Shown in pieces: positions 25,617 through 34,140 of a DNA stretch of 64,000 bases. Made by a program: the position numbers and the translations under genes. This stretch comes from Bacillota bacterium (GTDB lineage: Bacteria; Bacillota; Clostridia; Christensenellales; Aristaeellaceae), in the NCBI GenBank assembly GCA_023436585.1, contig JAEZIN010000035.1, positions 177,533 through 241,532 on the forward strand, written 5' to 3'. Within the stretch, counting starts at the first letter, position 1; the number at the start of each line of letters is the position of its first letter. The notes beneath the pieces were generated by a model, which saw only the letters and a list, made by a program, of their open reading frames with translations, did no database searches and had not been told where the DNA came from.

Positions 25617-26924
25617 ATGCGCAAGGTTGTATTTTGCATGTGCCTATTGATTCTTTTTGCTCCATGCCTATTGGGGCAGGCGGCGGATGAGCCGTTTGTG
25701 GTGGATACCATTCATGTTTACACCGGCATGGACCGGCCCTATGGGCAGGAATATACGCCGGTCACCTCCGGCAATACCATGACCATCGTCCTGCCGCTTG
25801 TTTCGGATGTGGCGCAGGGTGCTATAACGGCAACCTTAATGCCAAAGACTCCCAATAGCGCGCCGTTTAAGCTACGGGGGCTTGAGAAAAAGTTTACTCA
25901 AAAAGAGTACAGGTTTGCATCGGATACTGTAAGCGCCTATCTTGTGATCTTTAAGTTGGAGCTGTACCCTTCCAGGATAAACGGCGAATATCCGCTTGTC
26001 GTCACCGTATCCGGTGCAGACGCTCAAGGCAATGCCATATCACAGGCTTTTGATCTGGAGGCTATTGTAGCCGATGGGATAGAGGATAGTGAAGCGCCCC
26101 AGGCAGAGATCACCGCTTTTCAAGCAGGCAGCGATTATCTAAACGCCGGGGAAGATGGCGAGATAAGGCTCCATGTGCGTAATACAAGCGATTTACGCGT
26201 GATGAAGAATATGGCAGTCAGGCTTCAGGACACATCGGGAGATATATTGCCCCTTGACGTGGACACGGTTCGTATCGGACATCTTTCCGCCGGCGAGAGC
26301 AAAGAATGCGTCATCCCGGTGACAGTCGCCCAAAAGGCCGCCACCCAGCTTCATACCGTGGAAATTACAGTTCAATACACCTATGGCGGCGGAAAAACGG
26401 GCAGCACCTCCGTCAAATATACGGTGGATGTCCGGCAGCCCGTTCATCTTGCGTACACCGAAGCCACACTTCCAGTACGTGTGACCCACGGGGATGTACC
26501 CTCCTTTTCCATAACACTGATGAACATGGGCAAGAGCACAATCAGCAATACGCTGCTGACCTTTAGCATTCCTGGCCTGTCCAATGGCGGCAGCGTGCTG
26601 GCCGGGACCATCGAGCCCGGGGAGAGCAAAGCCGCGGCCACCAATTTCCGGGTGGACAATGGCACGCTGGGGGAGGTGAGCGGCACGCTTACCATATCCT
26701 ACGATGATGCCTACGGGGAAGCGCATAAAATAGAGCTTCCGCTGAAAACCGTTATAGAGGAAAAGGTGATGCAGGTGTATGGTGCGCAGGAGGAAAGGGA
26801 GAAGGGAAAACAGCATCCGATTTGGATTCCTTATACCATCTGCGCAGCAATGGCCTTATTGCTGATTCTTCAGAGGATATGGCTGTTAAGAAAAATCCGC
26901 ACGCTGGAAGAGAGGCACCTGTGA
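25617..26924 (+). CDS. Exported membrane-anchored protein with CARDB/NEW3-like beta domains
   Basis: A 435-residue protein with a signal peptide (1-22, MRKVVFCMCLLILFAPCLLG), an outer part of about 370 residues rich in beta strands, one C-terminal helix (about 398-420, PIWIPYTICAAMALLLILQR) and a short basic tail. Two segments (about 155-245 and 275-360) look like CARDB/NEW3 immunoglobulin-like repeats: DGEIRLHVRNTSDLRVMKN and DVPSFSITLMNMGKSTISNT. It follows the FtsX-type permease by 18 bp with AAAGGAGAAGG before the ATG, so it is probably a dedicated extracytoplasmic partner of that transporter. No enzyme motif seen. Confidence 0.75.
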   Translation: MRKVVFCMCLLILFAPCLLGQAADEPFVVDTIHVYTGMDRPYGQEYTPVTSGNTMTIVLPLVSDVAQGAITATLMPKTPNSAPFKLRGLEKKFTQKEYRFASDTVSAYLVIFKLELYPSRINGEYPLVVTVSGADAQGNAISQAFDLEAIVADGIEDSEAPQAEITAFQAGSDYLNAGEDGEIRLHVRNTSDLRVMKNMAVRLQDTSGDILPLDVDTVRIGHLSAGESKECVIPVTVAQKAATQLHTVEITVQYTYGGGKTGSTSVKYTVDVRQPVHLAYTEATLPVRVTHGDVPSFSITLMNMGKSTISNTLLTFSIPGLSNGGSVLAGTIEPGESKAAATNFRVDNGTLGEVSGTLTISYDDAYGEAHKIELPLKTVIEEKVMQVYGAQEEREKGKQHPIWIPYTICAAMALLLILQRIWLLRKIRTLEERHL

Positions 26925-26966
26925 ATTAGCCTTCTTCCCTTTTGCCTGCTGGTTTTCTCATCCGCC

Positions 26967-27006
26967 AAAGAATCGTTCTGCTCTAAAATGGGCAGAACGA
27001 TTCTTT
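26967..27006. terminator. Terminator after transporter operon
   Basis: AAAGAATCGTTCTGC (26967-26981) and GCAGAACGATTCTTT (26992-27006) form a perfect 15-bp stem with a 10-nt loop. The A- and T-rich base allows function on either strand. Confidence 0.85.
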
Positions 27007-27094
27007 GATTGAACATGCATTTTTTGAAAAGTGTTGTTTGAAGGAAGCGGATTGAACTTTTCATCCAGATTCCAAACTTCGATCATAATAAATA

Positions 27095-27123
27095 TTGACA
27101 CGCATCGATGTTTGACTTATAAT
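27095..27123 (+). promoter_or_regulatory. Consensus promoter of ars operon with probable ArsR site
   Basis: TTGACA (27095-27100), 17 nt, TATAAT (27118-27123): both boxes match the consensus. ATCGATGTT lies in the spacer (27104-27112) and again at 27149-27157, 45 bp downstream. A strong promoter blocked by ArsR in the spacer is the usual ars design; that the repeats are the ArsR sites is inferred. Confidence 0.8.
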
Positions 27124-27207
27124 CAAGGCGCAATAAAGATTCACCGGTATCGATGTTGTGGCATACCATATCGTTATACGTCCATGTTATGGGAGGAGGC
27201 GGGCCAA

Positions 27208-27528
27208 ATGACCGACTACGAAGCAGAGTCGAAAATATTCAAAGTGCTGAGCGAACCCACCCGGCTTCAAATTTTGGATATTCTGTCCTGCTGTGAGATG
27301 TGCGCGTGCAATATACTGGAAAGCCTTTCGATCTCCCAGTCCACGCTTTCCCACCATATGAAAATGCTGAAGGAATGCGGGCTTGTCTCAGGGCGAAAGG
27401 ATGCCACATGGATGTATTATTCCATCCGGCCCGAACGGGTTAAGCAGCTTAATCAGTTTCTCAATGTGTTGACACAGCCCAAAGAAGACTGCATCTGCCA
27501 TACACTTCTGGGCAAGTGCAAAGACTAG
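27208..27528 (+). CDS. arsR: ArsR, arsenic-responsive repressor
   Basis: A 106-residue ArsR/SmtB repressor. The helix-turn-helix has the family line LSISQSTLSHHMKMLKECGL, and the metalloid site is rich in cysteine: Cys28, 29, 32 and 34 (CCEMCAC), replacing the ELCVCDL motif. Extra cysteines near the C terminus (CICHTLLGKC) could add a third ligand. The ATG at 27208 follows GGGAGGAGG. As(III) binding should release it from the promoter at 27095. First gene of the ars operon. Confidence 0.95.
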   Translation: MTDYEAESKIFKVLSEPTRLQILDILSCCEMCACNILESLSISQSTLSHHMKMLKECGLVSGRKDATWMYYSIRPERVKQLNQFLNVLTQPKEDCICHTLLGKCKD

Positions 27529-27580
27529 CCACCAATACCAGGCGGTCAAACCCATTTTCAATTCAGGAGGAGGGGCTACC

Positions 27581-27958
27581 ATGAAGACTATCGAGATTTT
27601 TGATCCTGCCATGTGCTGTTCAACCGGTGTGTGCGGTCCTGCCATCGATCCAGAGCTTATGCGGATAGCAACCCTGGTCAATGGGCTTTCCAAAAAGGGG
27701 ATCACCATCAAGCGGCACAACCTTAGCAGCAACCCCCAGGATTTTGTAACGAATCAAACCATCCATGACTTGCTCAAGAAGGAAGGCGCGGATGTACTGC
27801 CCATTACCCTTGTGGATGGCGAAGTATTAAAAACAAAGGCGTATCCCTCGAATGAGGAATTCGCTGACTGGCTGGGCATTCAAATCACCACAAGGCAGGT
27901 TTCGCTTCATAAAAGCAAAAGCTGCGGCTGTGACTGCGGCGGCGGAGACTGTTGTTAG
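27581..27958 (+). CDS. arsD: ArsD, arsenite metallochaperone
   Basis: A 125-residue protein with the ArsD thioredoxin-like fold. The essential As(III) site Cys12, Cys13 and Cys18 is present (MCCSTGVC) and the tail ends in a cysteine-rich stretch CGCDCGGGDCC. It hands As(III) to ArsA, encoded next. AGGAGGAGG lies before the ATG. The tail is more cysteine-rich than the C-terminal pairs of classical ArsD. Confidence 0.95.
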   Translation: MKTIEIFDPAMCCSTGVCGPAIDPELMRIATLVNGLSKKGITIKRHNLSSNPQDFVTNQTIHDLLKKEGADVLPITLVDGEVLKTKAYPSNEEFADWLGIQITTRQVSLHKSKSCGCDCGGGDCC

Positions 27959-27970
27959 GAGATGATTCGC

Positions 27971-29704
27971 ATGCCCGAACTCTTTGATCCATTGAAAATT
28001 ACCCTCACAAGGTATTTGTTCTTCACCGGCAAGGGCGGTGTCGGCAAAACTTCCGCCGCATGCGCTGTGGCGGTTACCTTGGCCGATCAGGGAAAATCCG
28101 TACTGCTGGTCAGCACCGACCCGGCCTCCAATCTGCAGGATGTGTTTGAACGGGAGCTGGATGGGAAAGGCGTTGCAATCCCCGAGGTGCCCGGATTGGT
28201 GGTCGCAAACTTGAATCCCGAAGAGGCTGCAAAAGAATACCGCGAGTCGGTGGTCGCGCCCTATCGCGGCCTGCTGCCGGAAAGCGTTGTTTCCAACATG
28301 GAAGAGCAGCTATCCGGTTCATGCACTGTGGAGATTGCGGCCTTTGACCAATTCTCACGTTTCATCACAGCGGACAAAACGGCGCAAGCATACGACCATA
28401 TCGTTTTTGACACGGCTCCAACCGGCCACACCCTGCGCATGCTGCAATTGCCTTCCGCGTGGAGCAATTTCATCAGCGAAAGCACGCATGGCGCATCCTG
28501 CCTGGGTCAATTGGCCGGCCTCCAGGAAAAGAAGGATATGTACAGGGAAGCGGTCAGCAACTTGTCCGACGCGAAGCAGACAACGCTGATTCTTGTCTCC
28601 AGGCCGGAGGAAACGCCGCTGAAGGAGGCGGAACGGTCCAGCGGTGAGCTTCTGTCCCTTGGCATAACGAACCAGTACCTTTTGATCAACGGCGTACTCG
28701 GATCATACTCCGACGATCTCTCGCAAAGCCTGTACGACAGGCAGCAGGCCGCCCTTAAAACAATGCCCGGTCAACTGCGTGCGCTTATGGCGTTTTGTAT
28801 TCCGCTTCGCTCCTACAACATACTGGGCCTTGAAAATATCCGGGCGCTGCTGCGCGGGGATGATATAAAGGCACCGGCGGCTGCGGGGGAGCCGCGCCAC
28901 GCAAAAACGCTTCAGGATTTGATAGATGCTCTTTATTCCTCCCATAAGAAGGTCATATTCACCATGGGCAAGGGCGGTGTTGGCAAGACGTCTGTTGCCG
29001 CGGCCATTGCCGGGGGATTGGCGCTCAAGGGAGCTAAAGTGCACTTAACCACCACAGATCCGGCAGACCATCTCAAGTATGTGCACGGCCTGCCGGAAGG
29101 CGTTTTGGTCAGCAGGATTGATGAAAAGCGGGAGCTCCAAAACTACCAGGAGGAAGTTCTTTCAAAAGCCCGCCAGACAATGAACGAAGACGACGTGGCT
29201 TATGTGGAGGAAGATCTGCGGTCCCCCTGCACGCAGGAAATCGCGGTATTCCGCGCATTCGCGCAGATCGTGGATGACGCTGGGGAGCGCGTTGTGGTCA
29301 TTGATACGGCGCCGACCGGTCACACCTTGCTGCTGCTGGACGCAACGCTCAGCTATCACCGGGAAGTGCAGCGTACCAAGGGAGAAATACCGCTTTGCGT
29401 GCAAAGGTTATTGCCGCGCCTCCGGGACGAATCCCAAACAGAGGTGATCATTGTCACCCTGGCCGAGGCCACCCCGGTATTTGAGGCGGAGCGGCTGTTG
29501 AAGGATTTGAACCGGGCCGATATCTTCAATACATGGTGGGTTGTCAATCAAAGCCTGCTGATGACCGGGACCAGCAATCCCATGCTTCACGCACGTGCGC
29601 AAAGCGAAAAGAAATGGCTGGATCGGGTAATGGAAATCAGCAAGGGCCATTGTGCCGTCATCCCCTATAAAAGCGGCCATAAAGAAGCATTCCTGAATCA
29701 ATGA
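27971..29704 (+). CDS. arsA: ArsA, arsenite-stimulated ATPase
   Basis: A 577-residue ATPase of two homologous halves. P-loops GKGGVGKTS occur at 20-28 and 333-341, and each half has the signal DTAPTGHTL. It binds As(III) from ArsD and energises efflux. The ATG at 27971 is preferred to 27962 because AGGAG ends directly at 27961, which leaves 9 nt only for the later ATG. Length fits the full two-domain ArsA. Partner here is Acr3 rather than ArsB, as in other Bacillota ars operons. Confidence 0.94.
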   Translation: MPELFDPLKITLTRYLFFTGKGGVGKTSAACAVAVTLADQGKSVLLVSTDPASNLQDVFERELDGKGVAIPEVPGLVVANLNPEEAAKEYRESVVAPYRGLLPESVVSNMEEQLSGSCTVEIAAFDQFSRFITADKTAQAYDHIVFDTAPTGHTLRMLQLPSAWSNFISESTHGASCLGQLAGLQEKKDMYREAVSNLSDAKQTTLILVSRPEETPLKEAERSSGELLSLGITNQYLLINGVLGSYSDDLSQSLYDRQQAALKTMPGQLRALMAFCIPLRSYNILGLENIRALLRGDDIKAPAAAGEPRHAKTLQDLIDALYSSHKKVIFTMGKGGVGKTSVAAAIAGGLALKGAKVHLTTTDPADHLKYVHGLPEGVLVSRIDEKRELQNYQEEVLSKARQTMNEDDVAYVEEDLRSPCTQEIAVFRAFAQIVDDAGERVVVIDTAPTGHTLLLLDATLSYHREVQRTKGEIPLCVQRLLPRLRDESQTEVIIVTLAEATPVFEAERLLKDLNRADIFNTWWVVNQSLLMTGTSNPMLHARAQSEKKWLDRVMEISKGHCAVIPYKSGHKEAFLNQ

Positions 29705-29723
29705 TGATTGGGAGGTTGATGGT

Positions 29724-30809
29724 ATGAATGAAAACAAGCCCCAGGGAATTGGTTTCTTTCAAAAATATCTTACCCTATGGGTGGCGCTTTGCATGGGTGC
29801 AGGAATACTGATCGGCAAGTTTTTGCCGGGCATACCCGCGTTCCTGAATCAGTTTGAATATGCGAAGGTTTCCATACCCACGGCCATTTTGATCTGGATC
29901 ATGATTTACCCCATGATGATGAAGGTTGACTTCCAAAGCATCAAAAATGTGGGCAGGAATCCCAAGGGCCTGTTTGTCACTTGGGTTGCCAACTGGATCA
30001 TAAAGCCCTTTACCATGTATGCCATCGCTTCTTTTTTCCTGTACACCGTATTCAGCAATTTTATAACGCCCGGCCTGGCCAAGGAATACCTGGCAGGCGC
30101 CATTTTGCTGGGCGCGGCCCCCTGTACGGCCATGGTGTTTGTGTGGAGCACGCTGACCCGCGGCAACCCTGCCTACACGGTGGTGCAGGTAGCCACCAAT
30201 GACCTGATCATCCTGGTTGCTTTTGTGCCCATTGTGAAGTTTCTCCTGGGTGTCAGCAACGTAAGCGTTCCGTGGGATACGCTGATCCTGTCCGTGATAT
30301 TGTTCGTCGTAATCCCCCTTGGCGGCGGAATCCTGTCCCGTGTACTGATAACCAGGCGCAGGGGCGCTGAATACTTTGAGAAAAAGTTCCTGCCCAGGTT
30401 TGACAATGTCACCATCGCGGGCCTTTTGCTTACCCTGATCCTTCTGTTCGCGTTCCAGGGAGAGGTTTTCCTGAACAATCCGCTGCACATCCTTCTGATT
30501 GCCGTCCCGCTGACGATTCAGACCTTCTTCATTTTCTTTATTTCGTATCTACCGTGCAAATGGCTGAAGCTGTCCCATGACATTGCGGCCCCGGCCGGAA
30601 TGATTGGCGCTTCCAACTTTTTCGAGCTGGCGGTAGCCGTTGCGATTGCGTTGTTTGGTACAACTTCTCCCGCTGCGCTTGCGACAACTGTTGGTGTTTT
30701 GACAGAAGTGCCGGTGATGCTGATTCTTGTAAAGATCGCCAACAAAACAAAGCGCTGGTTCCCAAAGGACAGCGCCGGGTTGAAAGCTCCGAATGGATCA
30801 GAAGCTTAG
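29724..30809 (+). CDS. acr3: Acr3-type arsenite efflux permease
   Basis: A 361-residue membrane protein with about ten helices. GAAPCTAMVFVWS includes Cys134, the cysteine conserved and required in Acr3 transporters, and VLTEVPVMLILV carries the conserved glutamate of the last helix. It expels As(III), perhaps driven by ArsA. GGGAGG lies 8 nt before the ATG and the gene follows arsA by 19 bp. It ends the operon, before the terminator at 30863. No arsenate reductase gene is in the operon. Confidence 0.95.
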   Translation: MNENKPQGIGFFQKYLTLWVALCMGAGILIGKFLPGIPAFLNQFEYAKVSIPTAILIWIMIYPMMMKVDFQSIKNVGRNPKGLFVTWVANWIIKPFTMYAIASFFLYTVFSNFITPGLAKEYLAGAILLGAAPCTAMVFVWSTLTRGNPAYTVVQVATNDLIILVAFVPIVKFLLGVSNVSVPWDTLILSVILFVVIPLGGGILSRVLITRRRGAEYFEKKFLPRFDNVTIAGLLLTLILLFAFQGEVFLNNPLHILLIAVPLTIQTFFIFFISYLPCKWLKLSHDIAAPAGMIGASNFFELAVAVAIALFGTTSPAALATTVGVLTEVPVMLILVKIANKTKRWFPKDSAGLKAPNGSEA

Positions 30810-30862
30810 ATACATGCCCGGTTTTTCTTGAAACAGACCAAATCCTGTTCTGTTATTACCTT

Positions 30863-30907
30863 GCTGCCTTCGCACCCTCAGGGATCGTACGAAGGCAGCT
30901 ATTTTTT
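30863..30907. terminator. Terminator of ars operon
   Basis: GCTGCCTTCG (30863-30872) pairs with CGAAGGCAGC (30890-30899), loop 17 nt, then TATTTTTT to 30907. The T-run overlaps the last codons of the convergent VOC gene. Confidence 0.88.
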
Positions 30908-31324
30908 GATGGACGCAAACGGCGCTGATATGGTTTCAATGAATTCGATTTCCTCTCCGTCGGGACCGATGACATATACGCAGATGATTTCCCACGGCGT
31001 GGGCTTTGCCTGGATGACGTTGGAATAATGGGGCTGGCCCTTGGGGATTCCGCCTGCGGCGAGGGCTTTTTGATAAGCCGCTTCGCAGTTCTCCACTTCC
31101 AGGGCAAAATGCGTCAGCCGGCCCACAGGTTCCGGTGCGCCGTCATTGCCGATTTCAAGATAATTTCTGTTTCCCATATCCAGTATAACGGCCCGGCCGC
31201 CGGCCTCCCAATCAAACTCCAAAACAATGGGGAAGCCAAGCCCATCCACATAAAACCGCAGGGAGCGGTCCAGGTTTTCCGAGCGCATGCCAATATGGTG
31301 TACGCCGTGAATGCCGTTGCTCAT
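30899..31324 (-). CDS. VOC-superfamily (glyoxalase-like) protein
   Basis: A 141-residue single-chain VOC protein made of two beta-alpha-beta-beta-beta modules. Possible metal ligands are His9 or His10 (GVHHIGM), His near 72 (RLTHFALEV) and the C-terminal Glu in GEEIEFIE. It is clearly related to the protein at 44141. The ATG at 31324 has AAAGGA upstream; the open frame extends 26 codons further. It is divergent from the importer at 31676, with an operator-like site on its own promoter. VOC proteins do isomerisation, lyase or dioxygenase chemistry; here a role on keto-sugars is inferred from neighbours. Confidence 0.85.
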   Translation of the reverse strand: MSNGIHGVHHIGMRSENLDRSLRFYVDGLGFPIVLEFDWEAGGRAVILDMGNRNYLEIGNDGAPEPVGRLTHFALEVENCEAAYQKALAAGGIPKGQPHYSNVIQAKPTPWEIICVYVIGPDGEEIEFIETISAPFASIKK

Positions 31325-31360
31325 ATAAAACATCCTTTCTTTAGGGAGCGATGCAGCTAT

Positions 31361-31389
31361 ACTATACCGCAGAATGAAATCGCTTTCAA
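31361..31389 (-). promoter_or_regulatory. Predicted promoter of VOC gene
   Basis: On the minus strand TTGAAA (31389-31384), 17 nt, TATAGT (31366-31361). The -35 box lies within the operator-like site at 31375-31388. Confidence 0.6.
31375..31388. promoter_or_regulatory. cre/LacI-type operator A
   Basis: TGAAATCGCTTTCA fully matches the TGWNANCGNTNWCA catabolite-response pattern. It is a near-palindrome that overlaps the -35 box of the VOC promoter. It could be bound by CcpA or by the LacI-type regulator at 36002. Confidence 0.65.
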
Positions 31390-31579
31390 TCGAAAAATAC
31401 ACAGGCGCAAAAAGAACATGAAATCATCCCGAATGGGACATAAAGGCAGAAAAAAGAGGGGTCAAGTGTCCGGATGGCAGATGCCCCATCATCTTTTTGA
31501 AGCTTTTCCAGGAATTTTCATGGCAAAAACAGCCTTTAGCGAGCGAAAACGTAAATTTTGCCACCTTGTTAAAAAGAGA

Positions 31580-31608
31580 TTGACAAGAGTATGGATTTCG
31601 AGTAATAT
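31580..31608 (+). promoter_or_regulatory. Predicted promoter of third importer operon
   Basis: TTGACA (31580-31585), 17 nt, TAATAT (31603-31608). Operator-like site B begins 8 bp after the -10 box, where it would block initiation. Confidence 0.7.
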
Positions 31609-31615
31609 TCACTAT

Positions 31616-31629
31616 TGAAAGCGGTTGCA
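31616..31629. promoter_or_regulatory. cre/LacI-type operator B
   Basis: TGAAAGCGGTTGCA matches 13 of 14 positions of the cre pattern and shares AAAGCGGT with site C at 37155-37168. It covers the expected transcription start of the importer operon. Confidence 0.65.
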
Positions 31630-31675
31630 ATAACCGAAGGCGATCGATTCCCATAATGCATAGGAGGTAGACTTC

Positions 31676-32923
31676 ATGAAACGGTTCTTGGCATTGGTAC
31701 TTTCCCTGCTGCTGGTGTTGGGCATGGTGCCCCACAGCTTCGCAGAGGAACAAGTCTCCCTGGAGTTCTGGACGCTGGCGCTCCAGCCCACCTTTACTGA
31801 TTTCATTCAAAGCCTGATCGACAAATACGAAGCCGCTCATCCCAACGTAACCATCGTATGGCAGGACCTGCCCTGGGACGGTATCCAGGATAAGTTCCTG
31901 ACCCAGACCGCCGGCGGAAACCCGCCCGATGTTATCAACATCTGGTCCCAGCTGGCCCTGACCTATGCCGGCAAGGACGCGCTGCTCAATCTGGAAGAAA
32001 TCATCACCGAAGAGCAGAAGGGCATCTATCTGGACGCCGCCTATAATTCCGCCCGCCTTGGCGATGGCGTGTACGCCTTGCCTTGGTATGCCACCCCCAA
32101 CGTCGCTGTGTACAACAAGGCGCTTTTGGAGCAGGCTGGCATCACCACCTTCCCCAGTACCTATCAGGAGCTGTTTGACCTGGCCGTCAAGTTCAAGCAG
32201 GATACCGGCGCTTACCTGTTCACCCCCTCCAGCATGTTCCATATGTTCTACAGCTACGGCATCCCCATGGTCAGCGAAGACCATACCAAGGCCACCTTTA
32301 ATACCCCCGAAGCCCTCGAACTGGTAACCAAGCTGCGCGATCTTGGCATGGCCGGCGCTGTGAATACCGAGCCCGGCGCCTGGGACAACTGGGATAACGA
32401 CCGTCAGCTGTACGCCAGCAGCATGCTGGCCATCATCCTGGGCGGCCCCCAGACCGTGACCCGCTTGAAGGACGAAGCCCCCGACATTCTCAATAGCACC
32501 GGCATTGCCGCGGCGGTTCTTGGCCCGGCCAATGTCAGCGGCGAAGCGATCATGAACCTGGTCGTCTCCAAGCAGACCAAGCATCCCGCGGAAGCTTTGG
32601 ATTTTGCCAACTTCATCACCAATGATGAAAACCAGCTGGCCTTCTGCCATGAGGTTTCCATCTTCCCCACCACCAAGGTGGCCGCGGCCGATCCCTTCTT
32701 CCAGAGCGATATGGAAACCCTGGAGGGCCAGGCGAACTTCTATGCCTCCCAGTCCGCCCAGTCCGCCGTGGATATGACGCTGGGCCTGGAAAGCGACGAT
32801 GATGTGAAGCGCGAAATCGACAACATCATGGACGCCATCTTCGCCAGCGAAAAGGATCCGGCCCAGGCCATCGCCGATGCCGAAGCCCGCGTGAACGAAA
32901 TCCTGGCTCAGATGAAGAAGTAA
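31676..32923 (+). CDS. Extracellular sugar-binding protein (third importer)
   Basis: A 415-residue family-1 solute-binding protein with signal peptide 1-23 (MKRFLALVLS to SFA, before EEQ) and no lipobox cysteine. The mature protein starts VSLEFWTLALQPTFTDF and has PDVINIWSQLALTYAGKDALL and YALPWYATPNVAVYNK, typical of glycerol-3-phosphate/oligosaccharide binding proteins. AGGAGG lies 8 nt before the ATG. It is first in the locus with the GH9, ROK and keto-sugar-like enzymes, so a beta-glucan fragment or glycoside is the probable ligand. A row of hairpins follows it. Confidence 0.93.
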   Translation: MKRFLALVLSLLLVLGMVPHSFAEEQVSLEFWTLALQPTFTDFIQSLIDKYEAAHPNVTIVWQDLPWDGIQDKFLTQTAGGNPPDVINIWSQLALTYAGKDALLNLEEIITEEQKGIYLDAAYNSARLGDGVYALPWYATPNVAVYNKALLEQAGITTFPSTYQELFDLAVKFKQDTGAYLFTPSSMFHMFYSYGIPMVSEDHTKATFNTPEALELVTKLRDLGMAGAVNTEPGAWDNWDNDRQLYASSMLAIILGGPQTVTRLKDEAPDILNSTGIAAAVLGPANVSGEAIMNLVVSKQTKHPAEALDFANFITNDENQLAFCHEVSIFPTTKVAAADPFFQSDMETLEGQANFYASQSAQSAVDMTLGLESDDDVKREIDNIMDAIFASEKDPAQAIADAEARVNEILAQMKK

Positions 32924-33252
32924 CAGGTTACTTGCCAACATAGTCGGACCAACTTTAGGAAACCCAGTATATCAAAGCCTCCGGGAGGTATTGGAGGGCT
33001 TTGGCCCTCTAATTATTAATCGAAAATCAGCGACATGTGCGGTGATTTTCGCAGGAATTTCGAAGAAATTCCTTCCTTGCCCGAGCAAACGCCCGCAAAA
33101 AGCATAGCTTTTTGCAGTGCAGTGAGGGTAAAGCTCGAACAAGTGGCTAAGCCACTTGTTCGAAACGATAAGGTCATCATGGGATGCGGTTTCGCATCCC
33201 ATGATGGTTCACGGGATAATGACCGCACCACACCTGGAAGGAAATCAGAAGC
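32924..33252. other. Non-coding spacer with six consecutive hairpins
   Basis: No gene is seen in the 329 bp between the binding protein and the first permease. Perfect or near-perfect stems follow each other: GAGGGC/GCCCTC (32994-33009), CGAAAATCA/TGATTTTCG (33021-33051), AGGAATTTC/GAAATTCCT (33053-33073), GCAAAAAGC/GCTTTTTGC (33095-33115), TCGAACAAGTGGC/GCCACTTGTTCGA (33135-33163), CATCATGGGATGCG/CGCATCCCATGATG (33175-33206). Short loops of 3-4 nt are common. In the two other importers a single hairpin occupies this place. It may stabilise the upstream mRNA, attenuate, or be an inserted repeat element. Confidence 0.75.
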
Positions 33253-34140
33253 ATGTTCAACAAGAGTAAGTGGCGCACAACCATGGTTGCCTGGCTGTTC
33301 ATGATGCCGGCCATAGCCGTTTTGCTGGTATTTGTGTTTTATCCCATCGTGTTCAGCATTCCGCTGGCGTTTACCAACTTCTCGGTATTTGGCGCGACGG
33401 AATTTGTGGGGCTGAACAATTTCAGGCGCCTGATTGCCGATTCGGATTTTTGGAAGGCGTTTTTCAACTCCTGCCGGTTCGTCGTCGTGGTGCCTATATT
33501 GCAGCTCTTGTCCATACTGCTTGCGCTGATTTTGAACCGCAAGATGTCCGGAAGCAAGTTCTTTCGGATTTTATATTACCTGCCGGTTGTCACCTCCATG
33601 GTGGCGGTGGCGATTATATGGAAGTTCATATTCGACCCCAACGGAATCCTCAATACATGGCTTTTGCAAACGGGCCTCATCGCGCAGCCCATGCGGTTTT
33701 TGTCCAGCTCCAAGCTGGCGCTTTCCACCATGATGGCCATTACCATCTGGCAGGGCCTGGGCTATTACATGATGATTTACCTTTCCGCGCTTCAAACGTT
33801 CCCGGAGGAGCTGATGGAGGCGGCCAGGATTGACGGCGCCAGCGCCTGGCGCAGCTTCTGGCGCATCCGCCTGCCGCTGTTGCAGCCCACCATCTGGTTT
33901 TGCTCCCTGGTGTCGGTGATCGCCGCCGTCGGTGTGTTTGATGTGGTGTTCACCATCACCAACGGAACGGGCGGACCGGACAAGGCGACCTACGTGATTA
34001 ATTTCTATGCGTACTATCAGGCATTCTCCAAGTTTGATTTTGGGTATTCCGCAACGGTGGGCATCGTGCTGGCCATGCTGACTTGCCTGTTTAGTGTCGT
34101 TTTGAATTATTACAACAAGAAAGCGGGGGACATCTTTTGA
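33253..34140 (+). CDS. Sugar ABC transporter permease (MalF/UgpA type, third importer)
   Basis: A 295-residue permease with about six helices, EAA loop MEAARIDGASAWRSFWRIR and the TNGTGGPDKATYV segment of UgpA-like proteins. GGAAGGAA lies 9 nt before the ATG. Its stop overlaps the start of the next permease by 4 bp. It is expected to be expressed at a lower level than the binding protein because of the preceding hairpins. A shared ATPase from elsewhere must serve it. Confidence 0.94.
   Translation: MFNKSKWRTTMVAWLFMMPAIAVLLVFVFYPIVFSIPLAFTNFSVFGATEFVGLNNFRRLIADSDFWKAFFNSCRFVVVVPILQLLSILLALILNRKMSGSKFFRILYYLPVVTSMVAVAIIWKFIFDPNGILNTWLLQTGLIAQPMRFLSSSKLALSTMMAITIWQGLGYYMMIYLSALQTFPEELMEAARIDGASAWRSFWRIRLPLLQPTIWFCSLVSVIAAVGVFDVVFTITNGTGGPDKATYVINFYAYYQAFSKFDFGYSATVGIVLAMLTCLFSVVLNYYNKKAGDIF

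Noticed and set aside
33095..33206. Possible CRISPR or tandem repeat in the hairpin-rich spacer
   Set aside because: The hairpins differ from each other in sequence and spacing, so there is no repeat-spacer pattern and no cas gene.
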